This document shows, one piece after another, positions 17,626 to 26,280 of a DNA stretch of 51,829 nt. A program made the position numbers and the translations under genes. Numbering within the stretch: the stretch's first letter is position 1; every line of letters starts with the position of its first letter. The stretch comes from a virus: the IMG/VR virus record IMGVR_UViG_3300027852_000047, positions 1-51,829 of that record; one strand, written 5' to 3'. The notes beneath the pieces were generated by a model. That model made no database searches and was not told the DNA's origin. It saw only the letters and a list, made by a program, of their open reading frames with translations.

Positions 17626-18276
17626 GTGGGCACGAAAAAGACAGAGTCCGAATCCAAGACCACTATTGCCAAGCGCTCAAGAACTGAAAACGACGCACTG
17701 GCAACGCTCCAGCGTATGATGTCAGGCGCTGAGGGTCAGATGGGCGACCTGAGTGGGCTGGCTTCTGGCGAGATCTCTGCGTCCCCAGAAGACCTCCAGT
17801 ACTTGACGCAGATAGTAGCTGCCCAACGTGAAATGGCTGAGCGCTCAGCGCAAGAAGCCTTCGACACAAGCTCCAGTATGGTTGACGAGGACGCTGCAGC
17901 CAGAGGCATCTCTGGCAGCTCAATGGAAGCTGTGCAGAGAGCTATAGGCGGGCGCGCGTATCAACATACCATGGCCAACGCTGCATCTCAAGGGTCACAG
18001 ACATTTGCAGAGGGAGCACTGAACCTGCCATTCCAACGAGTTGGGGCACAGCTCAGTGCCAACGACTTGCTGCTGCGTAGATTGACTGGAGGAGCTGGTG
18101 GGCTGCTGGGACATAACCTTCAGGAACGCTTAGCTCAAGCCAAGACCAAAGGAACGCAGACTCAGTCTGGATTTGGCGTAGGCGACATAATGGGCTTTGG
18201 TCAGCAAGTTGGTGGACTGATTCCCAGTGGTCCCACAGTAACCGCAACTAGCGGTGGCCCAGTGCCACAACGATAG
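17626..18276 (+). CDS. Probable ejection (internal virion) protein 1
   Basis: A 216-residue protein with a GTG start right after the GNAT stop. It is Ala, Gly, Ser and Gln rich and mostly helical (LQYLTQIVAAQREMAERSAQ), with a glycine-rich C-terminus (GGAGGLLGHN, FGVGDIMGFGQQVGG). Composition and position resemble small podovirus pilot proteins of the P22 gp7 kind, which leave the head ahead of DNA. No motif proves it. Confidence 0.6.
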   Translation: MGTKKTESESKTTIAKRSRTENDALATLQRMMSGAEGQMGDLSGLASGEISASPEDLQYLTQIVAAQREMAERSAQEAFDTSSSMVDEDAAARGISGSSMEAVQRAIGGRAYQHTMANAASQGSQTFAEGALNLPFQRVGAQLSANDLLLRRLTGGAGGLLGHNLQERLAQAKTKGTQTQSGFGVGDIMGFGQQVGGLIPSGPTVTATSGGPVPQR

Positions 18277-18292
18277 AAGGTACGGTAACGTA

Positions 18293-19687
18293 ATGGCAGA
18301 CACATTGACTAACTTGGGCGTAGTGGACACTGGCGTATCCGCCAACCAACCGCTGGCGTCCTCCACAGGCGAAGACCTTCTGTCTGGATTGATGGGGCAA
18401 GAGGCCCAGATCGCTGACCTATCCAACCGTAAGGACGCATCCGCACTAGATAAGTTGATGTCCAAACGCGGGCTGCTGGCTGCGCTATTGGCAGGCGGGG
18501 CAGCTGCGGCTGGATCCCCTGAAGCTGGGCTAGGCATCGCATCTGGTGCCATAGGTGGCGCACAGGATTCTGCGGCTGCGGAGAACGCAGCTGTGGATGA
18601 CACGGTGGAAGCATTGCAGTCTAAGCTCGACAAGATGCGCACAAGGCTCGTCCAGATCTACCAGACCGACCCACAGGCACTGCTGACCGCTAGCGGCGAA
18701 GACATAGTGGCCCCCACTACGCTTGGCAGACTGATGACTGGAATGGACCTGCCGGTCAGCCCAGCTGCTGCGCTGCAAAACAGGCGGCGCACCCAGATGG
18801 ACAATGATCGTATTGACTTCTGGTCTACTACCTACGAGCAGGCTGACACGCCAGAAGAAGCCACATTAGCGGCTAGGCACTTGGTAACGGCACTGGATCT
18901 CAACATTACCGATGCTGAGATCGAAACCATGGGCAACATGGATGAGTCCGGAGTAATCACTACACTGCTGGCTAACAACAACTTAGCATCTGAGTCAGTG
19001 CTGGACGCTGCACTGTATGCCAAGACTAACGGGCTCTCAATCCTGCATCCTGATGCCCTTAAGCTCATGGGAGCAGCGCCACCGTCGTCTCACGAGACAG
19101 CGTCGGCAGCCAAGTGGAATACCTTGGTGCGCCTGCGCAAGAAACTGGACAACTATGTGGCTGAGAATCCTGATTCTGCCGGGCAGCCGCTCAGTGAGCA
19201 GGCAGCGGCGGCATTCGAGGACAGCCCCGGGGATCTGGCCCTGTTCCAGCAAGAGTACATCACTACACGTGACGGCGAGTCATTCACTATGGAGATGGGA
19301 ATCGCGCTCACCCAAAACATCAGTGCCAAGCTGGCTGAGATAGCCGGGTATGTTGGTGAAGAGAAGCTCACTGAGATGCTTGGCGGACGCACTATGAACG
19401 AGTTCATCCAGCAGCACGTATCTACTACTATTGACTCAATTGTCCAAACAGCTAACATCCAACAGCAGCATACCTACGCAAAGCAGCGCCAGCGTGTACG
19501 TGCAGCCATTGAAGCGTCACTGGGCACAGAAGCTAATCCGGAGACTGTAACTACGTTCGTGCAGATTGAGTTCCGGCGTCTCCTCAGCGAGACGGGTGCC
19601 ACGCTTGGTGACCCCAGCACGTACGAGTGGGCCAAGATAGCCAAAGCTGTTGACTCTTACAAAGCGCCGACTAGGAAGGCCAAGTAA
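18293..19687 (+). CDS. Probable ejection (internal virion) protein 2
   Basis: A 464-residue protein, largely helical. It has one hydrophobic Gly/Ala segment (LLAALLAGGAAAAGSPEAGLG, about residues 60-85) that could insert in a membrane, followed by long amphipathic helices. ATG 18293 is chosen because an upstream GTG reading lacks a ribosome site. It is sandwiched between two other pilot-type genes. Such proteins usually build a channel across the host envelope during DNA entry. Confidence 0.62.
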   Translation: MADTLTNLGVVDTGVSANQPLASSTGEDLLSGLMGQEAQIADLSNRKDASALDKLMSKRGLLAALLAGGAAAAGSPEAGLGIASGAIGGAQDSAAAENAAVDDTVEALQSKLDKMRTRLVQIYQTDPQALLTASGEDIVAPTTLGRLMTGMDLPVSPAAALQNRRRTQMDNDRIDFWSTTYEQADTPEEATLAARHLVTALDLNITDAEIETMGNMDESGVITTLLANNNLASESVLDAALYAKTNGLSILHPDALKLMGAAPPSSHETASAAKWNTLVRLRKKLDNYVAENPDSAGQPLSEQAAAAFEDSPGDLALFQQEYITTRDGESFTMEMGIALTQNISAKLAEIAGYVGEEKLTEMLGGRTMNEFIQQHVSTTIDSIVQTANIQQQHTYAKQRQRVRAAIEASLGTEANPETVTTFVQIEFRRLLSETGATLGDPSTYEWAKIAKAVDSYKAPTRKAK

Positions 19688-22600
19688 TGCCCCAGCTCGA
19701 TGAGCAGACTGAAAGAGAAGCACTGGTACGTGAGCTGTACGGCGCAGGGTACAAGGACGCAGGAGCTACTGTGTTCGGCAAAGAAGCCAAACGCCCTGTG
19801 GTCACCGAGCTGGACGTATCCCCCACTGTTACCGCAGAGAACTCTGAGGTATATGAGGATGCTTACACCTTCCACGCAAACACTGACCACGAGCGCCCAT
19901 TTGAGGACGTAGTCGCAGACACGCTGCGTATGCAGGATGAGAAAGCCAACCATGACAGCGGATTCAGTCCTGCCAAGGTGGACCAGTTCGCGCGCAACCT
20001 CATTCAGCGTTCGGCGGAAACCGCTACCATGGTATCCAAGCGCCAGCGTGACTTCATGTCTGACGTAGGGGTAGCTGTGGCTGCGCTGTCTCCGCTGGCT
20101 GGCGGGCAGCAGGCGTTGTATGGGTTCATGTCAGGTGAGGGATGGGGCGCACTCAACCGCGTGTGGCCAACCGTCGTGATGGAGGACTCTGAGGGTGTTA
20201 AGCAGACCCGTGCGTCTGCAGCTTTGGGCCTAGAAATACTGCGTGATAGATTCACTGGCAAAGCAGAGGAAGCCCGCGAGAAGGCTGCTGCCGTGTTAGA
20301 CGCGTCTCACAGGGACTTCCGCTCCTATGTAGATGTGCTGGAGTCCAACGTAGCGGGCTACGGCCCAGTCAACCTTCTACCAGAAGAGGGCTTGACTGAC
20401 GAGGAGCGGGACGCAGCACGTATCAAGATAGGCACCATGCTCAATGAAGAAGGGCCCACCATTGGCAAGTTCGCTCTTGCTGCTGGCTGCGGAGTCATGG
20501 ATGTGTTCTGTGATCCGTTGCTGCTGGGAGACGGATTGCCAGTACGGATGGTCAATGCTGCGCGCAAAGGTATGCACCCCACGTCCAGAGCAGTAGCCGC
20601 GTCAAAGATAGCCAATCGCGTTGGTAGAGTCTGGGACCACACGGAGAACTTGAAGCATTCCAAGACCGAATTGGAAGCAGCCCAAATAGCGTTTGAGCGT
20701 AGCGGTACGCGAGAAAACGCGCTGCGACTGGGCGCAGCCAACTCTCGGTACGTGGAAGCCAAACATCTTGAGGCTATTGCGGTTATGGACGCAGGCCCCC
20801 ACGAAACTATCATCACCAACTTGAGGGTCAAGCCGGACAAGATCATTCCCAAGAACTACGTGGACGAGGTAGTGTCCTACTCTCCCACGCGCGGTGTCAG
20901 CCCGGAGTCCCGCAAAGCCACTATGTTGGATGACATTCAGTCCCAGATTGACGCTGCCAAGCTCAGTGGCAACGAGGACGCAGAGCGCGCTATGGATGCA
21001 TGGTCAAGGCGCTACAAAGAAGTGTCTGATATGGCACCGGAGGACGTACCTACTGGGCTCACGTCAGGTGGCGCACGTACCAAGTCCAGCATCAACGCAG
21101 AGATCAATGACGCACGCAGAGCTGCCCTTGGGCGCGAATATCAGCCCATTTATGACTGGACTGACCCCTCGATTGACCCGAACCAGCTGGAAATGCGCAC
21201 ATTCTTTGGTCCGGATATGGCTGAAGAGTACTCAGAAGCCTTGCGTATGATCGTAGCTGGAGCCGACCCTGACGACGTGCTGGTCAAGGGGATCGCCACA
21301 CCAGAATACATGGCAGCTATAGAGGCACGCCCGCGCGCGGTTACTCCTGACGGCAAGATCGACATGGCCAAGATCAATGAGTTCAACGACTTGACTCCAG
21401 ACATGGCTGACATGACCCGCAGAGGCATGAAGCTGTCCGCAGGTGACGTGCGCTTTGATATGCGGTGGTTGCCGGATGTACCAAAGAAGAACCCGCTGAC
21501 CGATCCGGATACGTATGATAAGCTCTGGAAGACTATGTCCGACAGGGTAGCTCCTGGCTTGTACCCGTTGTCTACTGTGGTGCGTCCGCCTGCAATGGTT
21601 CGTGCCAGTGCGAATCTGTTGTTTAGAGAGCCATTGCGTGTATTGGACACTGAAGTCCCCGGTGCGTGGAAGCGGGTGCGCAATGCGCTGCGCGAGGTGG
21701 ACTTTGAGAGGGACCGCATGATTGGCCGGTTCCAGCGGTTGCTTAAGGACGCAGGCGCATTGTCGAATAATGGTAAAACTGTTAACGAAAAAATGAATGA
21801 AAAACTTTTTGACATACTCAACACACCTGCTGACGCACCAGAATTCGCAGCACTCATGGAAGCGGCCTCCCCAGAGATGCGTACAGCTGCTAGGCAGATA
21901 CGCGGTACGTTAGAGTTTATGGCCGAAAAGCAGGGGTTGGCAGGCACTGCGGACCATATCACTGGGTACATTCCCCATGTGATATCGCCCAAAATGTTTG
22001 CTGGTGGAGCGTTTCCACCTGATATGCACGGCATATCCCCTAAATCCAAATTGTTTATACAACATTTGATACCAAGATCAGGAGCGGATGTTGTATATCC
22101 TAGAGATGCGGCATCTGCACTTGACATTATGGCTAGAGGTGCATCCCGTAAGCTACACTTAGAACCAGCATTGGACACGTTACTCACAGAAGCAAAAGGT
22201 AAGCCCGGATGGTATCGCTCCTACACTAATATGTTAGTAGCCAATCTCAAGGGCCAGCCGTCCACACTTGGTAAAATGCTGGACCACACCATCGGCACCA
22301 TTGCAGCCGCAGCCACTCCAGCCAAAGTGCCCACTAAAGGGTTGACCGGAATGGATTTATCTCTTGCTGAGGCGCATAATGTGATGCGCAAGCTAAGACC
22401 CAATTACAAACCGGGAGCAGCAGGCCGTGCTAACATGGCGATTGTGTCTGCGGCCTACTCATCCGCCCTCACAGGCAACGCACGTTACCCGTGGATGGCA
22501 ATCGGTACCGGCATAGCCACCACCAGCTCATCTTACGGAGCCCTGCGCACGCAAAGGGCCCTATTCGCCATGGGTACTGCCGAAGGGCAGCTTGCTGCCA

Positions 22601-23757
22601 AGGCTGCAGGCATTGAACGCCAGTGGGCTGAGATTTTGGAGTCTCCGCTGTCGTCCAACTTCGCTACGTGGGCATCCAGAGCCCGCGTGTTTGGGCCCTC
22701 CATTATGGATACGGAGTACATGATTCGGGGACTATCTCACCTTGCGGCTGCAGATGACTTGATGACCCGTATGGGAATCAAAACGTGGGATGAAGCACTC
22801 GAAATGGGAAGCCAACGTACCATTATGGCCGAGGCAGCACGTGTAGCAGAAGAAACTAACCACTTCTTTGGCGTGGCTGGCAAGCCCCCTATTTTCGGAC
22901 GTACATCCAAGTCTGGAGCTGCTGCAGCTACCCAGTTCCTGTCCTTCATACCCAAGCAAACTGAAGAACTGGCTGCCCAAGCCATGCGCAACCCCGGCTA
23001 CATCGGGCGCTATCTGATGATGTCCGGCTGGATCCAACGCGCTTCCGCAGAGCAGCTTGGTATTGACATGGGCCAGTACGTGGGGTTTGGGTACATGCCG
23101 TCTGAGGCTGGCGAAACCACCTCTATTGCAGTGGACGTGGCTGTAGCAGGCATGTCCATGATGAATGAGATGAACAAATCTTTAGTTGGCAAGGGAGATT
23201 TGGTAAAGACTGAAGCGGCTATCGCTGACTGGATTGAAGCGCAGGGCCTGCTAGTCCCAGCCATGCAAGCTGGGCAACAGATATGGCGACGAGCCGTGCA
23301 ATCCGGTACAGGGGAGGTGCGTGATTCACGTGGGCTACGCCGTAACATGGATATTGGCGACTTCGACCCATCAGACCCCAGCACCTATCTCAGTAGCTTC
23401 GGGGATGATCCCGCCAAGCCCACCGAAATGTTCTCTATCATCTCGCAGGTAGAGTCCGTTCAGCACAAGCTGGAACGAGAAAACAACGCCCGCATGCGCC
23501 AAGTCCTCAAGGACGAAGCCTATGCCACCCATCGCCTGTCCATGGCACTAACACGTGCAGTAGACGACGGCAACATGGCTGAGGTACAGACGCGTATACA
23601 GGAGCTGGCTGAGGCAGGCTTTAAGATACCTGATATTGGGTCACTGATGGAAGCCAAGATGGTTGCGGATGCCCTCGAACGAAACCTGCGCATACAGATT
23701 GAAAACCCTGAACTTACAATCCCGTTCGCAGAAGCAATGCGCGAACTGAAGGAGTAG
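19687..23757 (+). CDS. Large ejection / internal virion protein (1356 residues)
   Basis: The longest gene in the window. It is helical throughout, with Ala-rich segments, an N-terminal part with hydrophobic stretches (VGVAVAALSPLAGGQQALYG) and a late region (AATQFLSFIPKQTEELAAQA) like that of large podovirus internal proteins. I see no lysozyme or protease motif. It starts with TAATG overlap after the previous ejection gene. It would be packaged in the head and help form the trans-envelope conduit. Bases about 21,765-22,240 are visibly more AT-rich than the rest. Confidence 0.7.
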   Translation: MPQLDEQTEREALVRELYGAGYKDAGATVFGKEAKRPVVTELDVSPTVTAENSEVYEDAYTFHANTDHERPFEDVVADTLRMQDEKANHDSGFSPAKVDQFARNLIQRSAETATMVSKRQRDFMSDVGVAVAALSPLAGGQQALYGFMSGEGWGALNRVWPTVVMEDSEGVKQTRASAALGLEILRDRFTGKAEEAREKAAAVLDASHRDFRSYVDVLESNVAGYGPVNLLPEEGLTDEERDAARIKIGTMLNEEGPTIGKFALAAGCGVMDVFCDPLLLGDGLPVRMVNAARKGMHPTSRAVAASKIANRVGRVWDHTENLKHSKTELEAAQIAFERSGTRENALRLGAANSRYVEAKHLEAIAVMDAGPHETIITNLRVKPDKIIPKNYVDEVVSYSPTRGVSPESRKATMLDDIQSQIDAAKLSGNEDAERAMDAWSRRYKEVSDMAPEDVPTGLTSGGARTKSSINAEINDARRAALGREYQPIYDWTDPSIDPNQLEMRTFFGPDMAEEYSEALRMIVAGADPDDVLVKGIATPEYMAAIEARPRAVTPDGKIDMAKINEFNDLTPDMADMTRRGMKLSAGDVRFDMRWLPDVPKKNPLTDPDTYDKLWKTMSDRVAPGLYPLSTVVRPPAMVRASANLLFREPLRVLDTEVPGAWKRVRNALREVDFERDRMIGRFQRLLKDAGALSNNGKTVNEKMNEKLFDILNTPADAPEFAALMEAASPEMRTAARQIRGTLEFMAEKQGLAGTADHITGYIPHVISPKMFAGGAFPPDMHGISPKSKLFIQHLIPRSGADVVYPRDAASALDIMARGASRKLHLEPALDTLLTEAKGKPGWYRSYTNMLVANLKGQPSTLGKMLDHTIGTIAAAATPAKVPTKGLTGMDLSLAEAHNVMRKLRPNYKPGAAGRANMAIVSAAYSSALTGNARYPWMAIGTGIATTSSSYGALRTQRALFAMGTAEGQLAAKAAGIERQWAEILESPLSSNFATWASRARVFGPSIMDTEYMIRGLSHLAAADDLMTRMGIKTWDEALEMGSQRTIMAEAARVAEETNHFFGVAGKPPIFGRTSKSGAAAATQFLSFIPKQTEELAAQAMRNPGYIGRYLMMSGWIQRASAEQLGIDMGQYVGFGYMPSEAGETTSIAVDVAVAGMSMMNEMNKSLVGKGDLVKTEAAIADWIEAQGLLVPAMQAGQQIWRRAVQSGTGEVRDSRGLRRNMDIGDFDPSDPSTYLSSFGDDPAKPTEMFSIISQVESVQHKLERENNARMRQVLKDEAYATHRLSMALTRAVDDGNMAEVQTRIQELAEAGFKIPDIGSLMEAKMVADALERNLRIQIENPELTIPFAEAMRELKE

Positions 23758-23758
23758 C

Positions 23759-23860
23759 ATGTTGAAGAAGCCGCGCCTTACTTTCTGCATCTTAGGGGTT
23801 TTGTTGGGTCTCGTAAAGATAGCCACTGCTGTGGCTGGGGGTCTGGCGTTTGGAGTATAA
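23759..23860 (+). CDS. 33-residue membrane peptide
   Basis: A short ORF starting 1 base after the previous stop: MLKKPRL, then one hydrophobic segment (FCILGVLLGLVKIATAVAGG). It overlaps the next small gene by 11 bases. It is the first gene of the lysis group and could be a holin subunit or a holin regulator. Evidence is its position, a clean ATG and the hydrophobic profile only. Confidence 0.5.
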   Translation: MLKKPRLTFCILGVLLGLVKIATAVAGGLAFGV

Positions 23861-24002
23861 TAACATAGCGGATGGAATACTGGGGCTGGGTATCATTATA
23901 TACAGCTTGGTGCAGTACGTGACCAATAAGAACTTGGGGGAGCGAGTGACTAGGTTGGAAGCCACGCTCAAAACCTACATGGAGTTGAAGAAGGGGGAGT
24001 AA
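23850..24002 (+). CDS. 50-residue membrane/coiled-coil protein, holin-like
   Basis: Starts at TTG 23850, with GGGGG 8 bases upstream. It consists of a transmembrane helix (ILGLGIIIYSLVQYV), then a charged coiled coil (LGERVTRLEATLKTYMELKK). Its stop overlaps the amidase ATG (TAATG). The order membrane helix then coil recalls small lysis accessory proteins encoded beside endolysins. I infer a lysis role from position and coupling. Confidence 0.55.
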   Translation: MEYNNIADGILGLGIIIYSLVQYVTNKNLGERVTRLEATLKTYMELKKGE

Positions 24003-24448
24003 TGCTTAAGCCAGACAAGATAGTCATCCACCACAGTCTAACCAAGGACAGTGGCACGGTATCGTGGATTGCCATCGACTACTATCACACGCACATACGT
24101 GGATGGCGCGACATTGGCTACCACGCTGGCATAGAACAGGTGGGGGAGGCGTTCCTGTGCATGGCTGGACGCCCTATTCACGAGTACGGTGCGCATGTAT
24201 TTAGTCACAACGCACACACACTTGGGTTCTGCTTCGTCGGCAACTTTGACAAACGCAAACCCAGCAATGAACTGTTGCACACAGCAGCACGCAGGGTGCT
24301 GGTGCCTTGGCTACTTCAGTTTGGACTGGAGCCAAAGGATCTAGTGCCGCACAGTGATTACGCAGATAAGACGTGCCCCGGCACGCAGTTCGACATCAAA
24401 GCCCTACGTAGGGCATGTAACTTGGAGCTACTCGACGTTAGGATGTAA
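24002..24448 (+). CDS. N-acetylmuramoyl-L-alanine amidase (endolysin)
   Basis: A 148-residue amidase_2/T7 lysozyme-type enzyme that cleaves the amide bond between MurNAc and the peptide stem. The zinc ligands are visible: HHSLTKD near the N-terminus, and VPHSDYADKTCPG near the C-terminus. IGYHAGIEQ and NAHTLGFCFVGNFD form the conserved core. It has no signal peptide, so it needs a holin for export. It is translationally coupled to the preceding membrane protein. Confidence 0.9.
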   Translation: MLKPDKIVIHHSLTKDSGTVSWIAIDYYHTHIRGWRDIGYHAGIEQVGEAFLCMAGRPIHEYGAHVFSHNAHTLGFCFVGNFDKRKPSNELLHTAARRVLVPWLLQFGLEPKDLVPHSDYADKTCPGTQFDIKALRRACNLELLDVRM

Positions 24449-24449
24449 C

Positions 24450-24641
24450 ATGTGGAATCAGATTTCGGCTAGAATGTTCTCACAAAAGGGCCTGATGCTC
24501 ATTGGGTTCGGCTGTATGATTGTGTTCGCCATGCCCGAAGCCAACAAAGCCGACCTGTTGAAAGCACTCATGGGCTACGGATTCGTGGCCAACGTGGGCG
24601 TCAAGGTTGTGCATGCCATCAACGGGAAGCTGGCCAAATGA
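24450..24641 (+). CDS. Candidate holin
   Basis: A 63-residue protein with ATG 24450 one base after the amidase stop. A hydrophobic segment (LMLIGFGCMIVFAMP) and a second weaker one (LMGYGFVANVGVKVVHAI) suggest two membrane passes. Size, topology and adjacency to the endolysin fit a class II holin. Its stop overlaps the spanin start (ATGA). Confidence 0.6.
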   Translation: MWNQISARMFSQKGLMLIGFGCMIVFAMPEANKADLLKALMGYGFVANVGVKVVHAINGKLAK

Positions 24642-24925
24642 AGAAATGGGTGCGCCAGATAGGTGCAGCATTGCTGCTGCTGGCCATGGTTGTACTATTC
24701 AATCGACGCCCAGCTACAGAAAAAGAGAGGGAAGTCCGTGAGCAGGAGATACTCAACGACAGGCTCGAAACACTCAAGAAGCAAGAACGCCAGCATGTCA
24801 AAGGGCTACTCACTGCGGAAGCTGCCAAGGTTCTTGCAGCCAAGCACAAGGTGGCTGCCCGCCCTCGTACTGACGATCCTGTTGCTGACCTTCGTGCCCG
24901 CATGGACACAAGAGGCGGAGCCTGA
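24638..24925 (+). CDS. Inner-membrane spanin-like protein (Rz-like)
   Basis: A 95-residue protein with a short cytoplasmic MKKWVRQ, one transmembrane helix (IGAALLLLAMVVLF) and a long charged coiled-coil periplasmic part (EREVREQEILNDRLETLKKQ). This is the layout of i-spanins, which disrupt the outer membrane at the end of lysis in Gram-negative hosts. A second reading frame begins inside it, as in Rz/Rz1 pairs. Confidence 0.72.
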   Translation: MKKWVRQIGAALLLLAMVVLFNRRPATEKEREVREQEILNDRLETLKKQERQHVKGLLTAEAAKVLAAKHKVAARPRTDDPVADLRARMDTRGGA

Positions 24926-25223
24926 GACAGTACTGGTGCCCACAGCCTTGTTGCGCCAAGCCACAGCTGAGCGTGACAGTGTGGACCTACTGGTGATCGC
25001 CCAAGGTGCTAAGCTGGATACGTGGCAGGAACGCTGGGACTCCAGAGAAGCCTATTGGCTAGAGCACGACAGAATCAAGGACGACACGCACAGCTACATA
25101 CTGGGCCTATACAAAGCCAACGACCCCGGCTGGTTCAAACGTAACATCTGGACCCGTGAGGTGGTGTTCGTTGCTGGAGTGGTTGTGGGGGCCTACGCTG
25201 TAGATTATGTTGCAACACAATAA
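24795..25223 (+). CDS. Membrane protein overlapping the spanin gene
   Basis: A 142-residue protein read in another frame from inside the i-spanin gene. It has a signal-like N-terminus (WLPALVLTILLLTFVPAWTQ), a charged helical middle (WQERWDSREAYWLEHDR) and a C-terminal hydrophobic segment (VVFVAGVVVGAYAVDYV). It sits where Rz1 should be but has no lipobox cysteine, so it is not a standard outer-membrane lipoprotein. It could be a two-membrane spanin variant. The start is uncertain because the upstream ribosome site is weak. Confidence 0.6.
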   Translation: MSKGYSLRKLPRFLQPSTRWLPALVLTILLLTFVPAWTQEAEPETVLVPTALLRQATAERDSVDLLVIAQGAKLDTWQERWDSREAYWLEHDRIKDDTHSYILGLYKANDPGWFKRNIWTREVVFVAGVVVGAYAVDYVATQ

Positions 25224-25309
25224 CTGAGAACTAACTGACGCAGCATCAGTCACTTAGTCGAAGTTGTGACACGAAACACTAACAAGCACACAACATAATA
25301 AACTAAAAA

Positions 25310-25337
25310 GGGCCCCGCGCCATAAGGTACGGGGCCC
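25310..25337. terminator. Bidirectional terminator between convergent blocks
   Basis: A perfect 8-bp stem GGGCCCCG / CGGGGCCC with a 12-base loop. On the minus strand it is followed by CTTTTTAG, a good T-run for the leftward early transcripts. On the plus strand it is followed by AATTTGTG, which is weaker. It lies exactly between the last rightward and last leftward genes. Confidence 0.85.
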
Positions 25338-25345
25338 AATTTGTG

Positions 25346-25609
25346 TTATGATTCTATGTACGTGCCCATGTGCGTGCGCAGGTCTACTGCATCGTGCACT
25401 GGTTTCCCGGGTAGACAGCCTGCACGTCGGTGCGCCTCAAGCTCAGCCTCCAAGTATATGTCCCTCTCAATCTCCCAATAAGGGTCACGACCTGTTTTGG
25501 CTGCAACCCTCATCCTCATCGTGGTTAAGTCTATCTCCGCTAGGAAACGCACTAGCCACCTCTCCAGAATATCCCTTACATCATGCCATATCACCAGAAC
25601 CTCCACCAC
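25346..25609 (-). CDS. Hypothetical protein, last leftward gene
   Basis: An 87-residue charged helical protein (LAEIDLTTMRMRVAAKTGRD, YLEAELEAHRRAGCLPG). It starts at a GTG overlapping the previous gene by 19 bases. No family is recognised. It ends 8 bases before the convergent terminator. Confidence 0.55.
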   Translation of the reverse strand: MVEVLVIWHDVRDILERWLVRFLAEIDLTTMRMRVAAKTGRDPYWEIERDIYLEAELEAHRRAGCLPGKPVHDAVDLRTHMGTYIES

Positions 25610-25797
25610 GGCTTCTTAACCCTAGGCAACACATTCCTACGCGCCATCCGCTGCACTGCAGTGAATGAGTCGATCTGGAGCACGTGCCTAGTGTAGTCCT
25701 TCTTCAGGCGTCTGTACGCCAGCCGCTGCCCCAAGCCCAGCTCCTCAGCGTAGAACACTGAGATGTGGTGGAGTTCTTTGGCTACTATTCTTCGCAC
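25591..25797 (-). CDS. Hypothetical basic protein
   Basis: A 68-residue protein with a GTG start preceded by GGGAAGG at 6-bp spacing. It is basic (AYRRLKKDYTRHV, MARRNVLPRVKKPWWRFW) with an aromatic C-terminus that could touch membrane or nucleic acid. No family is recognised. Confidence 0.55.
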   Translation of the reverse strand: MRRIVAKELHHISVFYAEELGLGQRLAYRRLKKDYTRHVLQIDSFTAVQRMARRNVLPRVKKPWWRFW

Positions 25798-25854
25798 ATC
25801 ACACCTTCCCTACCCACACTGCCAGCACCAGAGTCAGTGCCACCAGCCCTATAT

Positions 25855-26223
25855 TCACTGCGGCCCATCCGAAGTGATGTAGATATCGTCTTCGTGGCAG
25901 ATTTCGATATGACCTGTCTCGCCATCCGGCAACGGCACATCGAATGTAACGCCCCCATATTTGGTGAACCAGATACGGTCGCCCACCTTGACTATAGTTG
26001 TCTTCTCCCCCACAGACACCACTGTGCCTGAGTTGAACTTCGGCTTGGATTCCTCCGGTAGGAGAATGCGGCCTATCTTTTCCGGTGCCGGATCTCGATG
26101 GAATGCGATGCGCTGTCCGCGTATCTGCAGTTTTGCAGCAATCATTGACGCTGCTACATATTGGGCACGTTCGTTGACCCACGTTACTGGCTCCATTGCG
26201 TTCCAATCTTTTAAATATACCAT
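25855..26223 (-). CDS. GroES-like co-chaperonin
   Basis: A 122-residue protein. From residue about 35 it follows the Cpn10 fold: RIAFHRDPAPEKIGRILLPE (strand, then the position of the mobile loop), FNSGTVVSVGEKT, VKVGDRIWFTKYGGVTFDV and the terminal IEICHEDDIYIT (GroES: ILREEDILAVL). The extra N-terminus of about 35 residues is unusual. It would cap host GroEL during folding of capsid or other virion proteins, as T4 gp31 does. The mobile loop is short. Confidence 0.82.
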   Translation of the reverse strand: MVYLKDWNAMEPVTWVNERAQYVAASMIAAKLQIRGQRIAFHRDPAPEKIGRILLPEESKPKFNSGTVVSVGEKTTIVKVGDRIWFTKYGGVTFDVPLPDGETGHIEICHEDDIYITSDGPQ

Positions 26224-26280
26224 AGTTGGGCTCCCACTCTTCCCAGTACTTTCGCATGTACCATGTTGGAAAGGTGGTGT

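Noticed and set aside
20358-22187. Long leftward frames over the giant ejection gene
   Set aside because: Ser/Ala-rich antisense shadows with no start signals, in a region transcribed rightward.
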